This document shows, piece by piece, positions 1-8,705 of a stretch of 64,000 nucleotides of DNA; the first letter of the stretch is position 1; each line of letters starts with the position of its first letter. Source of the stretch: Crocinitomicaceae bacterium. GTDB lineage: Bacteria > Bacteroidota > Bacteroidia > Flavobacteriales_G > Salibacteraceae. A program made the position numbers and the translations under genes. The notes beneath the pieces are model-generated. The model did no database searches. It had not been told where the DNA came from and saw nothing but the letters and a program-made list of their open reading frames with translations. The stretch lies in NCBI GenBank assembly GCA_002713215.1, contig PAVO01000053.1:1-64000 (forward strand). Direction: 5' to 3'.

Positions 1-196
1 CTTCATTATATAAATCAAATCCATAGCTCTTTATTTTTTGAGCTAAAGTCTGATTCAAAAACGTAATCTATTTACGGTTTGCCATATGCTAGGAAATTGC
101 GGGGAAACCCTCATTTTTTGCAAAACACTTATTAATGGCGGTTAGTTGATGGTGGAATACCTTTTAATGAACTATTCAATGAAACGATCTGGTTAT

Positions 197-733
197 CTAA
201 CCATGGGATTTCAAAATTCTTCGGGCCCTGGATTTTTCTCCGGCAGATCCAATTTCTACAAATTCCCTTAAGATACTCTCAAATTCTCCTTTTATTTCGG
301 GTTCAATTTCCGAAATACGGTAAACGATGGTCATGCAATGAGCCCTTACCGCAATTGGAGTTTCTTTGTCAACAAGCCACTCAAAGCATACATTGAGTAA
401 CTCTCCTAAGTTTTCTATTGGTAGCGTTGAACGGGATAGCACTTTAGTAATATTTCTTCTGGTTCCTCCGTGCTTTAATTCAGATAAACTGAGGCTTAGA
501 TTCTCTACATATGGGTCAATCCAATTGGGGTAGCGCTGTGTTACTTCATCCAATACCCACGAAGCTCGTTGGGGAATTAGGTTATCTTCTATAAGGCATA
601 ACTCAATCAAAGAATCAAATAATTTTTTCTTTTTGCCTATCAGTCCGGCAATAATCATTACCTGTGATTTTGAGTGATGTTCTTCCAGTAAAGTAATCAT
701 CTCCTGTTGCGAAGAATCGAGCTTTATTTTGTC
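197..733 (-). CDS. Hypothetical helical (HEAT-like) protein
   Basis: A 178-residue protein with no signal peptide or membrane segment. Its sequence looks all-helical, with short amphipathic helices reminiscent of HEAT/ARM repeats, but I recognise no named family. The ATG at 733 is chosen because it lies 2 nt after the TGA of the upstream lipoprotein gene (739..1263), which implies translational coupling; a longer reading to 772 would run back into that gene. It is probably cytoplasmic. Function is unknown. Confidence 0.6.
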   Translation of the reverse strand, partial: DKIKLDSSQQEMITLLEEHHSKSQVMIIAGLIGKKKKLFDSLIELCLIEDNLIPQRASWVLDEVTQRYPNWIDPYVENLSLSLSELKHGGTRRNITKVLSRSTLPIENLGELLNVCFEWLVDKETPIAVRAHCMTIVYRISEIEPEIKGEFESILREFVEIGSAGEKSRARRILKSHG

Positions 734-738
734 CATTA

Positions 739-1263
739 TCAAGGCGGTGGCGGACCTGGGTTTAAAACGCATGGAATAGGACCATTATAGTGACATCGCC
801 CGCGAACCTCATACATTATGGTGGTATCCTTTGTCACCTCAAAAGAAAAATCACATTTTTCCATTTCCTGCAGTAGGCATTCCTCATCAAATTCCCAACC
901 TTCTTTTTTGAACTCTTCCACTTTGGACTTTACAATTTTGTAAGGCTTTTTAATGCAATACTTTCCTTTCAACAAGGCCAGGCGTAAATACCCGTACTGA
1001 TCAGTAACAAACGATTCGTAACTGTCCGTGTTGTTTTTATTCATATAAAGCACTTGACTACTCCAGGGCAACCCTTTTAGTCGTTCTGCTTCCATTTCTT
1101 CATTGGGGGCAGCACCGCCACAATAGGGAGGAATGAATTTAAATTTTAAAGTAACCTCGTAAACGATAGGGATATCTTCATTGAGGTATTCCAGCATAAA
1201 CTTTTGGCTATTTCCACATCCAAAAAGAAAAAAGCATAGGAAAAGCAGACTTGAGTATTTCAT
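739..1263 (-). CDS. Hypothetical lipoprotein
   Basis: A 174-residue protein starting at the ATG at 1263. It begins with a lipoprotein signal: a hydrophobic run rich in Leu and Phe ending in the lipobox LFGC, followed by small polar residues. The mature part has scattered Cys residues and a proline-rich tail (GPPPP). It is probably anchored in an envelope membrane. No family is recognised. It is the first gene of a two-gene unit with 197..733. Confidence 0.65.
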   Translation of the reverse strand: MKYSSLLFLCFFLFGCGNSQKFMLEYLNEDIPIVYEVTLKFKFIPPYCGGAAPNEEMEAERLKGLPWSSQVLYMNKNNTDSYESFVTDQYGYLRLALLKGKYCIKKPYKIVKSKVEEFKKEGWEFDEECLLQEMEKCDFSFEVTKDTTIMYEVRGRCHYNGPIPCVLNPGPPPP

Positions 1264-1455
1264 ATTTTTCAAAGATAACAAAGACCTCGCCAATCGAAAT
1301 ATTGTAAGCTATGGAAACGCGTACATTTGTCGAAAAGAGCAAGCTTAATGCTGAATTCCAAAATATTACGTTTAAATTAATTTTAGGTTTATTTTAAGAA
1401 AAGCCTATACTTGGATACGTTACTTTGTTTAACAGTTAGAATTAAAATTGAATAA

Positions 1456-3177
1456 ATGAATAAATCCTTTATCGTTTGCTTTTTATGCTGCCTGCTGATG
1501 GCTCCTGCTTTTTCTCAGATTAATTTTAAACACCAAAGTAATAGAAGCTTTACTTATCAAGAGGCTATAGACAATTTTAAAATTTTGGCCGATGAGTATG
1601 CTGAAATCGAATTGGTTGAAACCAACTATTTGACTGATGTGGGTCGTCCATTGCACGTAGTAGTGTATAACAATGATAAAAAATTTAAACCTGGAGAAAT
1701 TGATCGGAATAAGAAGACAGTCTTATTCATCAATAACGCAATACACCCGGGAGAATCTTGCGGAGTGGATGCTTCTGTAAAGTTGTTTTCAGATTTAGGT
1801 AAATTTCATAAGCTCTATCCCAATGTAGTGGTGGTTTGTATACCTGTATATAATATAGGAGGTATGTTAAACCGGTCGAAGTACAACCGTTCGGCCCAAC
1901 CTGGGCCAGTGGAATGTGGTTTTAGGGGCAATTACCAGAATCTGGATTTGAATCGCGATTTTATTAAAACGGATGCACTGAATACGGAGGGTTTTGTTCA
2001 GCTATTCCAGCAATGGAACCCTAATTTATTCATGGATACGCATACAACGAACGGAAGTGATCACCAATACACCATTACCCTTATTACCAGCCAAAAGGAC
2101 AAAATGAACCCTGAACTTAAAAATTACGTTTACGGTAAAATGGAACCCATGCTTTATTCGGAAATGAAGAAGAAGAATGTGGAGATGATCCCCTATGTAT
2201 ATTCGATAAATAAAACTCCAGATAAGGGAATTAAAGACTTTTTGGAGACCCCCAGGTATTCAAGTGGATATGCCAATTTATTCAATTGTATATCCTTTAT
2301 TAGTGAGGCTCATAAATACAAGAGTTTTAACGGCAGGGTAGAGCAAACCTACGAATTGTTGAAATACTTGTGTGAATACGCGACAAGAAATACAAATGAT
2401 TTAATTGAGGTGAAAAGGCGGGCAGATGAGTATTCAAAAAATCAAAAGGATTTTTATCTGACCTGGAGCCTTGATACCTCAAAAAGCCAAAAACTACCAT
2501 TTAAAGGATATGCTTTGGAATCTAAAAAAAGTGATGTTACCGGACAGGCAATGATTCATTACAACCGGGACAAGAAAGTTGATATGGAGATTCCATATTT
2601 CAGAGAATATGTTGCGGCAGATAGGGTGGATGCGCCTGATTATTATGTGATTCCCCAATGCTATAGATCCGTTGCGAAACGATTGGAGTTAAATGGTGTG
2701 GAAGTGAAAGTAATTGACAGAGACACAATACTGAATGGAGAAATGTATCGTATTGATAATTTCCATTCCATTAAATCACCCTACGAAAAGCATTTCATGC
2801 ACGATCATATTCATGTGACCCCAAGCAAGCAATCGATTCAGTTCTATAAAGGAGATTACCTGGTAAGTACCAACCAAAAAAACAAGCGATTTATTGTTGA
2901 GGTCCTGGAGCCTCACGCTTCAGATTCATACTTCCGATGGAATTTTTTCGACAATATACTGCAGCAAAAAGAGTGGTTTTCTGACTTCGGATTTGATCCC
3001 GTTGCGAAAGATTTACTTGTTAATGATGAAAACTTAAAAAAATCGTTTGAAGAAAAGAGAAATTCGGATACTACTTTTGCTAAGAATCACTTTCAGCAAT
3101 TGTATTGGATATTTTTACGATCCCCTTATTACGAAAAAACTCATCGAAGGTATCCGGTAATGCGTTATTTCGAATGA
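1456..3177 (+). CDS. Secreted M14-family zinc carboxypeptidase-like protein
   Basis: A 573-residue protein with a signal peptide (residues 1-20, ending AFSQ). The M14 fold signature is visible: HPGE at 97-100 supplies the first two zinc ligands, NLDLNRDF near 160-170 resembles the substrate-binding Asn-Arg region, H196 in DTHTTNG is the third zinc ligand, and E284 in ISEAHK fits the catalytic Glu. The C-terminal 270 residues form an additional domain. It probably cleaves peptides in the periplasm or outside the cell. Its TGA overlaps the ATG of the CotH-type gene (ATGA), so the two are co-translated. Confidence 0.85.
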   Translation: MNKSFIVCFLCCLLMAPAFSQINFKHQSNRSFTYQEAIDNFKILADEYAEIELVETNYLTDVGRPLHVVVYNNDKKFKPGEIDRNKKTVLFINNAIHPGESCGVDASVKLFSDLGKFHKLYPNVVVVCIPVYNIGGMLNRSKYNRSAQPGPVECGFRGNYQNLDLNRDFIKTDALNTEGFVQLFQQWNPNLFMDTHTTNGSDHQYTITLITSQKDKMNPELKNYVYGKMEPMLYSEMKKKNVEMIPYVYSINKTPDKGIKDFLETPRYSSGYANLFNCISFISEAHKYKSFNGRVEQTYELLKYLCEYATRNTNDLIEVKRRADEYSKNQKDFYLTWSLDTSKSQKLPFKGYALESKKSDVTGQAMIHYNRDKKVDMEIPYFREYVAADRVDAPDYYVIPQCYRSVAKRLELNGVEVKVIDRDTILNGEMYRIDNFHSIKSPYEKHFMHDHIHVTPSKQSIQFYKGDYLVSTNQKNKRFIVEVLEPHASDSYFRWNFFDNILQQKEWFSDFGFDPVAKDLLVNDENLKKSFEEKRNSDTTFAKNHFQQLYWIFLRSPYYEKTHRRYPVMRYFE

Positions 3178-5354
3178 AACCGGTAGTTCTCTTATTAAGT
3201 TCACTGCTGTTCTACCTGAGCAGTGTTGCCCAATATGGTCACATCGACCACTGGGAAACAGCGATATTCACTTCTGAACAATGGCGATATTTTGTTGGAA
3301 CCACGGCACCTGATTCCACCTGGAATGATACTACCTACGATGACTCGCATTGGCCTAAGGGTAAGGGAGGACTTGGGTTTGGTTATTCCAATTTAAAGAC
3401 CACCGTAACTAAGGCGAACAGTCTTTATTTAAGAAAGCGTTTTACTATAAAAGATAAATCGAAACTTCAGGCCGCCATATTAGGCTGCGATTGGGACGAT
3501 GGATTTGTGGCCTACCTCAATGGGTTTGAAGTGGCCCGGGAAAATATCGGTACACCATGGGTAGAACCTAAATACAATGAGTTCGCCGGATATGAGCGAA
3601 AAGCCCAATTGGTAGACGGTGGGAAATATTCAGATTTTTTGGTTAGAAGAAATCAGTTGAATTATGCTGTGCGAAACGGGGATAACTACTTAACCATACA
3701 GGTACATAACGTGTCCTCGGTTTCCCCTGACCTAGCCGCATTTTTTAATCTCTACTTCGGAATAATTGATGACAGCAAGCAATTTGCTCCGGCACCGGTG
3801 TGGTTCGAAGTTCCACCAGTATTTGCAGATTCATCCAGTTTGCCAATTGTAACCATTACATCACCCAGGCTCAATGACAGTGCTAAAGTCAGGGGAACTA
3901 TGAGAATTGCGTGGCATGGAAAGGATTCTATGAATTCGTTTTATGAAGAGGGAAAACATTATGATGGCCATATTGAAATTAAATACAGAGGAAACAGTAC
4001 CCTACAATTTCCAAAAAAATCATTTACCATAGAGACTCTAAATCCGGGAGGACATCCTGAGGATCGTTCTATATTGGGAATGCCGGCAGATAATGATTGG
4101 GTATTGTATGCACCCTATTCAGATAAAAGTCTTTTGAGAAATTACCTCTCCTATAATATGGCTTCTTCCATGCAGGAATATGCCCCAAGAACCCAGTTGG
4201 TTGAGGTAATGCATAATGGCTATTACATAGGGGTCTATGTGTTTATGGAAAAGATTAAACGGGGTGATCATCGTATCAACGTGAATAAGCTTACTCCCAG
4301 GGACACTAATGATCGATCCATTACCGGTGGATACATGTTAAAATCGGATTGGGGTAACGACACCAACACCAATGCCTTTTACCTTCCTCATGATAAAAGG
4401 TACCGAAGTTTTGAGCATAACACCTTTCAATATTATCGCCCGAAATGGGATTCACTGGTGGATAAACAAAAAAGCTATATCCGCGACTTCGTATGGCAAT
4501 TTGAAGAAGTAATGCTTTCTGATACCTTCAATTATATAAAAACGGGCTATTCGCAATATGCTAACCTGGTGAGCTTTGCCGACTACATGATCATGCGAGA
4601 AATTTCCAAGGAAATTGATGGATATCGCTTTAGTGTTTACTTCTATAAAAATCACGAGGAAGATGATAACCTGCTTCATATGGGACCCGTTTGGGATTTT
4701 AATTTGGGTTATGGAAACGTGGATTTCAGCACCAGCGGAGCGGAAGATGTAAGGGGTTGGATGTTTAACGTAGAAAGAGGAAGAATTTTTTGGTTTTTAA
4801 GAATGTTAGACGATCCTTTATTTGCAAATACAATGGATTGCAGATGGAAATATTTTAGATCAACCGGGCTCACCAATGCAAAAATTGAAAAGATAATTGA
4901 TGATGCTATCCTTGAAATGGGAGAAGCCGAATACCGAAACAACTACACCTGGAAATCAATGGGAAGGTACATCTGGCCCAATAATTTTGTGGGTGAAACC
5001 TATGAGGAGGAAATCGAATACCTAAAAGACTGGATTTTTGAACGTGTTGCCTGGATGGATATCAACATTCCGGGAAGTTGCCAGGAAGACCTAACGTCAA
5101 TTGAGTCTATTGAAGCCATTAACGGTGTTATTGTATTTCCGAATCCGGCACAGAATAGCATTACCATACGTTCACAAACGTTTCTAAAACAAGTTGATAT
5201 CTATAATGCAGTAGGAAAAAAGGTTCGGAGCCAATCGGTTAGCGATCGAGCCAGTTTGGACGTTAATATCAGTAACCTACCTGTTGGATTTTATATTGTT
5301 CACCTGCAAGACGAAGATGGGAAGTTCTATTCCAGAAAGGTGATAAAAAACTAA
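3174..5354 (+). CDS. CotH-family protein with type IX secretion sorting domain
   Basis: A 726-residue secreted protein. The ATG at 3174 overlaps the upstream stop and gives a clean signal peptide (LLLSSLLFYLSSVAQ). Residues about 25-210 look like a beta-rich galactose-binding-like region. The CotH kinase-like core follows (about 225-620), with YIGVYVFMEKIKRGDHRI and, further on, GPVWDFNLGYGN, which matches the family's Asp-Gly motif. The last 75 residues, starting VFPNPAQNSITI and ending with a basic KVIKN, are a type A T9SS sorting domain, so the protein is probably exported through the Por system and attached at the surface. CotH proteins phosphorylate secreted proteins in spore formers; the substrate here is unknown. 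Confidence 0.85.
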   Translation: MKPVVLLLSSLLFYLSSVAQYGHIDHWETAIFTSEQWRYFVGTTAPDSTWNDTTYDDSHWPKGKGGLGFGYSNLKTTVTKANSLYLRKRFTIKDKSKLQAAILGCDWDDGFVAYLNGFEVARENIGTPWVEPKYNEFAGYERKAQLVDGGKYSDFLVRRNQLNYAVRNGDNYLTIQVHNVSSVSPDLAAFFNLYFGIIDDSKQFAPAPVWFEVPPVFADSSSLPIVTITSPRLNDSAKVRGTMRIAWHGKDSMNSFYEEGKHYDGHIEIKYRGNSTLQFPKKSFTIETLNPGGHPEDRSILGMPADNDWVLYAPYSDKSLLRNYLSYNMASSMQEYAPRTQLVEVMHNGYYIGVYVFMEKIKRGDHRINVNKLTPRDTNDRSITGGYMLKSDWGNDTNTNAFYLPHDKRYRSFEHNTFQYYRPKWDSLVDKQKSYIRDFVWQFEEVMLSDTFNYIKTGYSQYANLVSFADYMIMREISKEIDGYRFSVYFYKNHEEDDNLLHMGPVWDFNLGYGNVDFSTSGAEDVRGWMFNVERGRIFWFLRMLDDPLFANTMDCRWKYFRSTGLTNAKIEKIIDDAILEMGEAEYRNNYTWKSMGRYIWPNNFVGETYEEEIEYLKDWIFERVAWMDINIPGSCQEDLTSIESIEAINGVIVFPNPAQNSITIRSQTFLKQVDIYNAVGKKVRSQSVSDRASLDVNISNLPVGFYIVHLQDEDGKFYSRKVIKN

Positions 5355-5362
5355 CTGTTCTG

Positions 5363-6427
5363 TTAAAGCTTACACTCAATGATGGTGTGGCTCAACCCAA
5401 TCTGATCAATTTGGTTTACAGCGCGTAATCCAGCTTTTTTAATGCAATTAAGCATGGCTTTAGAGTGGTACATTCTGCTGTTTCCATTGGCCATTGCGGT
5501 AAAATAGATGGAGGTTGAATTCAAGCAAAAGGTAGAAGCTTCGCGAACCTGTCTATCCCAATAAGTATCCATAATGAGCAAACTGCTCGATTCCGACATG
5601 GACTTTTTGGCTTTATCAATAATACTCACAATTTGTTCTTCCGAAAAGCAATCGAGAAACTGACTCATCCATATAATGTCAGCTCCTTCGGGAATAGCCG
5701 AATCATTATCTAAAAAGTTTACCGGATAAAAAGAAATACGATCAGCATTGGCGTGGTCCTTTATGTTGTTTTGTGCCAGACCAATTTGTCCGGGCAGATC
5801 AAGAATAGTGACCTTAACGGTTGGGTCGTGGTCAACACAAACTTTTGCCCATTTTCCAGTGTTTCCTCCTGCATCGAAAATGACTTTTGGTTTATTTTTA
5901 AATACTATGGGGATGATCTCTTTAAACGACGTATCGGAATAGTAGTGATCGAAATCGAACCAACTTTTTTTAGCCTTTTCAGGAAGTTTACTCAACCCTT
6001 CGTATATGGTACTCCAGTCTCCTAATTCTTTTAAACCGGCAGGCTTTTGTTCCAGAATGGATTCTTCGAGATTGTATAGTCCTTTGTAGCAAATGTCCTG
6101 AACAAAATTCATGTTTACCCTGGTCATGGGATCGTTCTTAACAAAGTGTCCAATTTTTGAAAGAACAAAACGGTTATCATTCAAGTGAACCAGGCCAATA
6201 CTTAAGCCCAGGTCCAGAAGAACACTTACACCATACTTAGGTAACCCTAAGTTCTCAGCAATTTGTTCTAACGAAGCTCCTGCTTTTCTGGTTTTACCAA
6301 CTTCTTCAAGGATATTAAGATCGCGTAGGACTCTGCTGGTTTGGAAAACCACAGGGGCAAATGCAATTTTTTGTGCTTCGAATTTTGCCTCAAAGGCAGA
6401 TATGTGGTCATCTTTGAATTGATGCAT
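5363..6427 (-). CDS. Class I SAM-dependent methyltransferase (winged-helix, O-methyltransferase type)
   Basis: A 354-residue protein. The N-terminal 110 residues form a winged-helix dimerisation domain (LGLPKYGVSVLLDLGLSIGL), followed by a Rossmann methyltransferase domain with SAM-binding motif VIFDAGGNTGKWAK and an acidic VTILDLPG. This is the methyltransferase_2/CrtF-like layout used on phenolic or carotenoid hydroxyls; the substrate is not predictable. The ATG at 6427 is preferred over a TTG at 6445 because the minus-strand box TAAATTTG (6443-6450), a perfect Bacteroidota -7 element, covers that TTG. It is divergent from tryptophanase and shares an FNR-like operator at 6472-6485, which sits about 40 bp before the predicted start of transcription. 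Confidence 0.8.
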   Translation of the reverse strand: MHQFKDDHISAFEAKFEAQKIAFAPVVFQTSRVLRDLNILEEVGKTRKAGASLEQIAENLGLPKYGVSVLLDLGLSIGLVHLNDNRFVLSKIGHFVKNDPMTRVNMNFVQDICYKGLYNLEESILEQKPAGLKELGDWSTIYEGLSKLPEKAKKSWFDFDHYYSDTSFKEIIPIVFKNKPKVIFDAGGNTGKWAKVCVDHDPTVKVTILDLPGQIGLAQNNIKDHANADRISFYPVNFLDNDSAIPEGADIIWMSQFLDCFSEEQIVSIIDKAKKSMSESSSLLIMDTYWDRQVREASTFCLNSTSIYFTAMANGNSRMYHSKAMLNCIKKAGLRAVNQIDQIGLSHTIIECKL

Positions 6428-6442
6428 GTTTTTTGTTTTGTG

Positions 6443-6450
6443 CAAATTTA
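6443..6450 (-). promoter_or_regulatory. Predicted Bacteroidota -7 promoter box for the methyltransferase gene
   Basis: On the minus strand this reads TAAATTTG, an exact match to the known Bacteroidota consensus TAnnTTTG. The centre of the ATGAT-N4-ATCAT palindrome lies 32 bp upstream, so the palindrome would be near -40, the position of class II FNR/CRP activators. I saw no clear -33 TTG element, as expected for an activated promoter. Confidence 0.55.
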
Positions 6451-6471
6451 CCTTGCGACCAATATAGGGTA

Positions 6472-6485
6472 ATGATATGAATCAT
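6472..6485. promoter_or_regulatory. FNR/CRP-type palindrome ATGAT-N4-ATCAT (tryptophanase/methyltransferase)
   Basis: The 14 bases read ATGATATGAATCAT, a perfect 5+4+5 palindrome. It lies between two divergent genes, 45 bp from the methyltransferase ATG and 193 bp from the tryptophanase ATG. The same motif with a different spacer occurs upstream of the nar operon, the tyrosine phenol-lyase and narK in this window. It resembles the FNR consensus TTGAT-N4-ATCAA with the outer base changed. Confidence 0.65.
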
Positions 6486-6677
6486 GGTTTATAATTAATT
6501 AACTGGAAATGGAATCGGGTAAAACATTCTTTATTGGATTAATTAGAGCAGTAGTTTGAGCAATAAAAGGAGTTCAAACTAATTCAAGATACAAATTTTT
6601 GTCATGTTTCAAGCCAATGTCAATCATAGTTAAACCCGGGCTAAAAAGGAATATTTGAGCCCAGTAAATAAAATACT

Positions 6678-8054
6678 ATGAAGCATAAAACCATTATTGA
6701 ACCCTTTAGAATTAAATCGGTTGAACCACTGAGCTTAAGTACCGAATCGGAACGAAAAGAGTACTTAAAAAAGGCACATTATAATCTGTTTTTGCTACGC
6801 TCCGAAGAAGTAATCATCGACTTCCTGACTGATAGTGGAACTTCTGCAATGAGTGCTGATCAATGGGCAGGTATCATGCTGGGAGATGAATCATATGCAG
6901 GCTCCAGAAGTTGGTTGAAAATGGAGAGAACAATAAAGGACCTAACCGGTTTTGACCACATACTTCCCACTCATCAGGGAAGAGCTGCGGAACGAATCAT
7001 TTATGGATACCTTGGGGGCAAGGGGAAGACCTTTATTTCCAATACCCACTTCGATACTACTCGGGCCAACATTGAATTTTCTGGAGCCGATGCTATTGAT
7101 ATACCCATTCCTGAATCAGCGGATACTTCTTTAATTCATCCATTCAAAGGAAACATGGATGTAAACCGACTGGAAAAACTTATTGCCGAAACAGGTGCCG
7201 AGAATATCGGTGCCGTAATCCTTACGGTAACCAATAACAGTGGGGGAGGGCAACCGGTAAGTATGCGAAATACCAAAGCCGTTTCGGCGATTTGTAAAAA
7301 GTATGGAATTTTAATGTTGTTGGACTGTTGCCGGATTGCAGAAAATTCATACTTCGTAAAACACCGGGAGCCGGAATATGCCAACAAAAGTTATAAAGAG
7401 ATTGCACAGGAAATGTTTCGCTTGTGCGATGGAGCTGCTATGAGCTCCAAGAAAGATGCCCTTGTAAATATGGGCGGATTCCTGGCACTTAGAGACAAAA
7501 AGATTGCAGAAGCATGTACCAGTTTATTGATTATCACCGAGGGGTTTGTTACCTACGGTGGTTTGTCCGGAAGGGACATGGAAGCATTGGCTATTGGGTT
7601 GGAGGAAGTATTTGATGATCATTATTTAGAGTATCGAATAAAGAGTACCACCTACCTGGGAGAGCACCTGCACAAGCTGGGAGTTCCGGTGCTTATGCCC
7701 ATTGGAGGACATGCGGTATACGTGGATGCTAAAAAATTCTACGATCATATTCCTGTGGACGAATATCCGGCACAGGCACTTGCTTGTGATTTGTATATCC
7801 TGGGTGGAATTCGAACCGTAGAAATTGGTTCGGTCATGTTTGGGAAATACGATGAAAACGGAAAGTTAATCCCGGCACCTCAGGAATTGGTCCGATTGGC
7901 TATTCCGCGACGGGTTTATACTCAAAGTCACCTGGAGTTTGTGATCGAAACCTTTGAGGAGTTGATTAAACACCGACACGATACCAAGGGATATAAGATT
8001 GTAGAAGAGCCCCAGTTCTTAAGGCATTTTACGGCTAAGTTTGAGGGGATTTAA
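6678..8054 (+). CDS. tnaA: Tryptophanase (tryptophan indole-lyase)
   Basis: A 458-residue PLP enzyme that splits tryptophan into indole, pyruvate and ammonia. The PLP lysine is K259 in MSSKKDALV. Three positions that separate tryptophanase from tyrosine phenol-lyase are all of the tryptophanase type: D126 in HFDTTR (Asp137 in E. coli TnaA, Thr in TPL), I383 in RTVEIG (Ile in TnaA, Arg381 in TPL) and H450 in LRHFTAKF (His463 in TnaA, Phe448 in TPL). A homologue at 60823 has the opposite set. It stands alone, divergent from a methyltransferase, with an FNR-like palindrome in the intergenic region. No leader peptide or TnaC-like ORF is visible. Confidence 0.95.
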   Translation: MKHKTIIEPFRIKSVEPLSLSTESERKEYLKKAHYNLFLLRSEEVIIDFLTDSGTSAMSADQWAGIMLGDESYAGSRSWLKMERTIKDLTGFDHILPTHQGRAAERIIYGYLGGKGKTFISNTHFDTTRANIEFSGADAIDIPIPESADTSLIHPFKGNMDVNRLEKLIAETGAENIGAVILTVTNNSGGGQPVSMRNTKAVSAICKKYGILMLLDCCRIAENSYFVKHREPEYANKSYKEIAQEMFRLCDGAAMSSKKDALVNMGGFLALRDKKIAEACTSLLIITEGFVTYGGLSGRDMEALAIGLEEVFDDHYLEYRIKSTTYLGEHLHKLGVPVLMPIGGHAVYVDAKKFYDHIPVDEYPAQALACDLYILGGIRTVEIGSVMFGKYDENGKLIPAPQELVRLAIPRRVYTQSHLEFVIETFEELIKHRHDTKGYKIVEEPQFLRHFTAKFEGI

Positions 8055-8085
8055 GGTTGCGATAGGATGGCTTCTAGTGAAATAA

Positions 8086-8105
8086 GGCCTAATCGTTATT
8101 AGGCT
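8086..8105. terminator. Hairpin between convergent tryptophanase and GNAT genes
   Basis: An inverted repeat with arms GGCCTAAT and ATTAGGCT around a CGTT loop lies between the two convergent genes and overlaps the GNAT stop codon. There is no long T run on either strand, so its role as a bidirectional terminator is only suggested by position. Confidence 0.4.
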
Positions 8106-8592
8106 AAAGGAGAGCTCTTTTTAATTCAAAGACATAGCAAACAGCTCCATTGAACTCTCGCTCATCAATAAAATCGAATCCAAGTTTTTTATAAAACCGA
8201 TGTGCTTTTGTATTACTCTTTAATGGGTCTATTAATATCCCGGTTACAAGGGGTTCCTTAAAACATTTTTTAATGGCAAATTCCATTATTCGTGTTCCGT
8301 ATCCCTTGTTCAGGTTTTTTTCTTCACCAATCCAAATATCAATGGCTCTCTTGTTTTTATCAATGTTTCCCCAATAATGAGTTTCTTCTTCAAAGGGATC
8401 TATTATTTGTAAAAAGCCAATAGGTTTTCCATTTAATTCAGCAATTAATTGCTCTCTCCATTTAGGGTTTTCATTAAGTTCTATTTCCCAGTTCCAATCT
8501 TCGTCCGGATCACAATCAATTACATGCTGCTTGGTATCCCAGTACTGGAGTAATTCAAGATCTGATATGCTTGCAGGCCTTAACTTTATCAT
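8104..8592 (-). CDS. GNAT acetyltransferase, AAC(6')/RimJ-like
   Basis: A 162-residue single-domain GNAT. The acetyl-CoA loop is visible as IGEEKNLNKGYGTRIM, followed by the helix-strand end DPLKSNTKAHRFYKKLGF, typical of the family. The layout IDIWIGEE-KGYGT-LVTGILIDP resembles aminoglycoside 6'-N-acetyltransferases and siderophore or protein N-acetyltransferases of the Acetyltransf_8 group. The substrate cannot be inferred, and a resistance role should not be assumed. It is a lone gene between tryptophanase and the di-heme peroxidase. Confidence 0.8.
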   Translation of the reverse strand: MIKLRPASISDLELLQYWDTKQHVIDCDPDEDWNWEIELNENPKWREQLIAELNGKPIGFLQIIDPFEEETHYWGNIDKNKRAIDIWIGEEKNLNKGYGTRIMEFAIKKCFKEPLVTGILIDPLKSNTKAHRFYKKLGFDFIDEREFNGAVCYVFELKRALL

Positions 8593-8705
8593 TGTTTGTC
8601 TCTTTCCCTTGCTTGCCGATAAAGATAAGATTCCAATACCCTAATCATGTTTGGGTCTAAAATAAAATATTATTACTGTAACGTGTCCTTACTAAATAGA
8701 TTGGG

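Noticed and set aside
1-196. Partial minus-strand gene starting at the ATG at 22-24
   Set aside because: Only eight codons are visible before the window edge, too few to support a gene.
8104-8592. Aminoglycoside resistance gene
   Set aside because: The GNAT fold resembles AAC(6') but substrate residues cannot be confirmed; resistance is not claimed.
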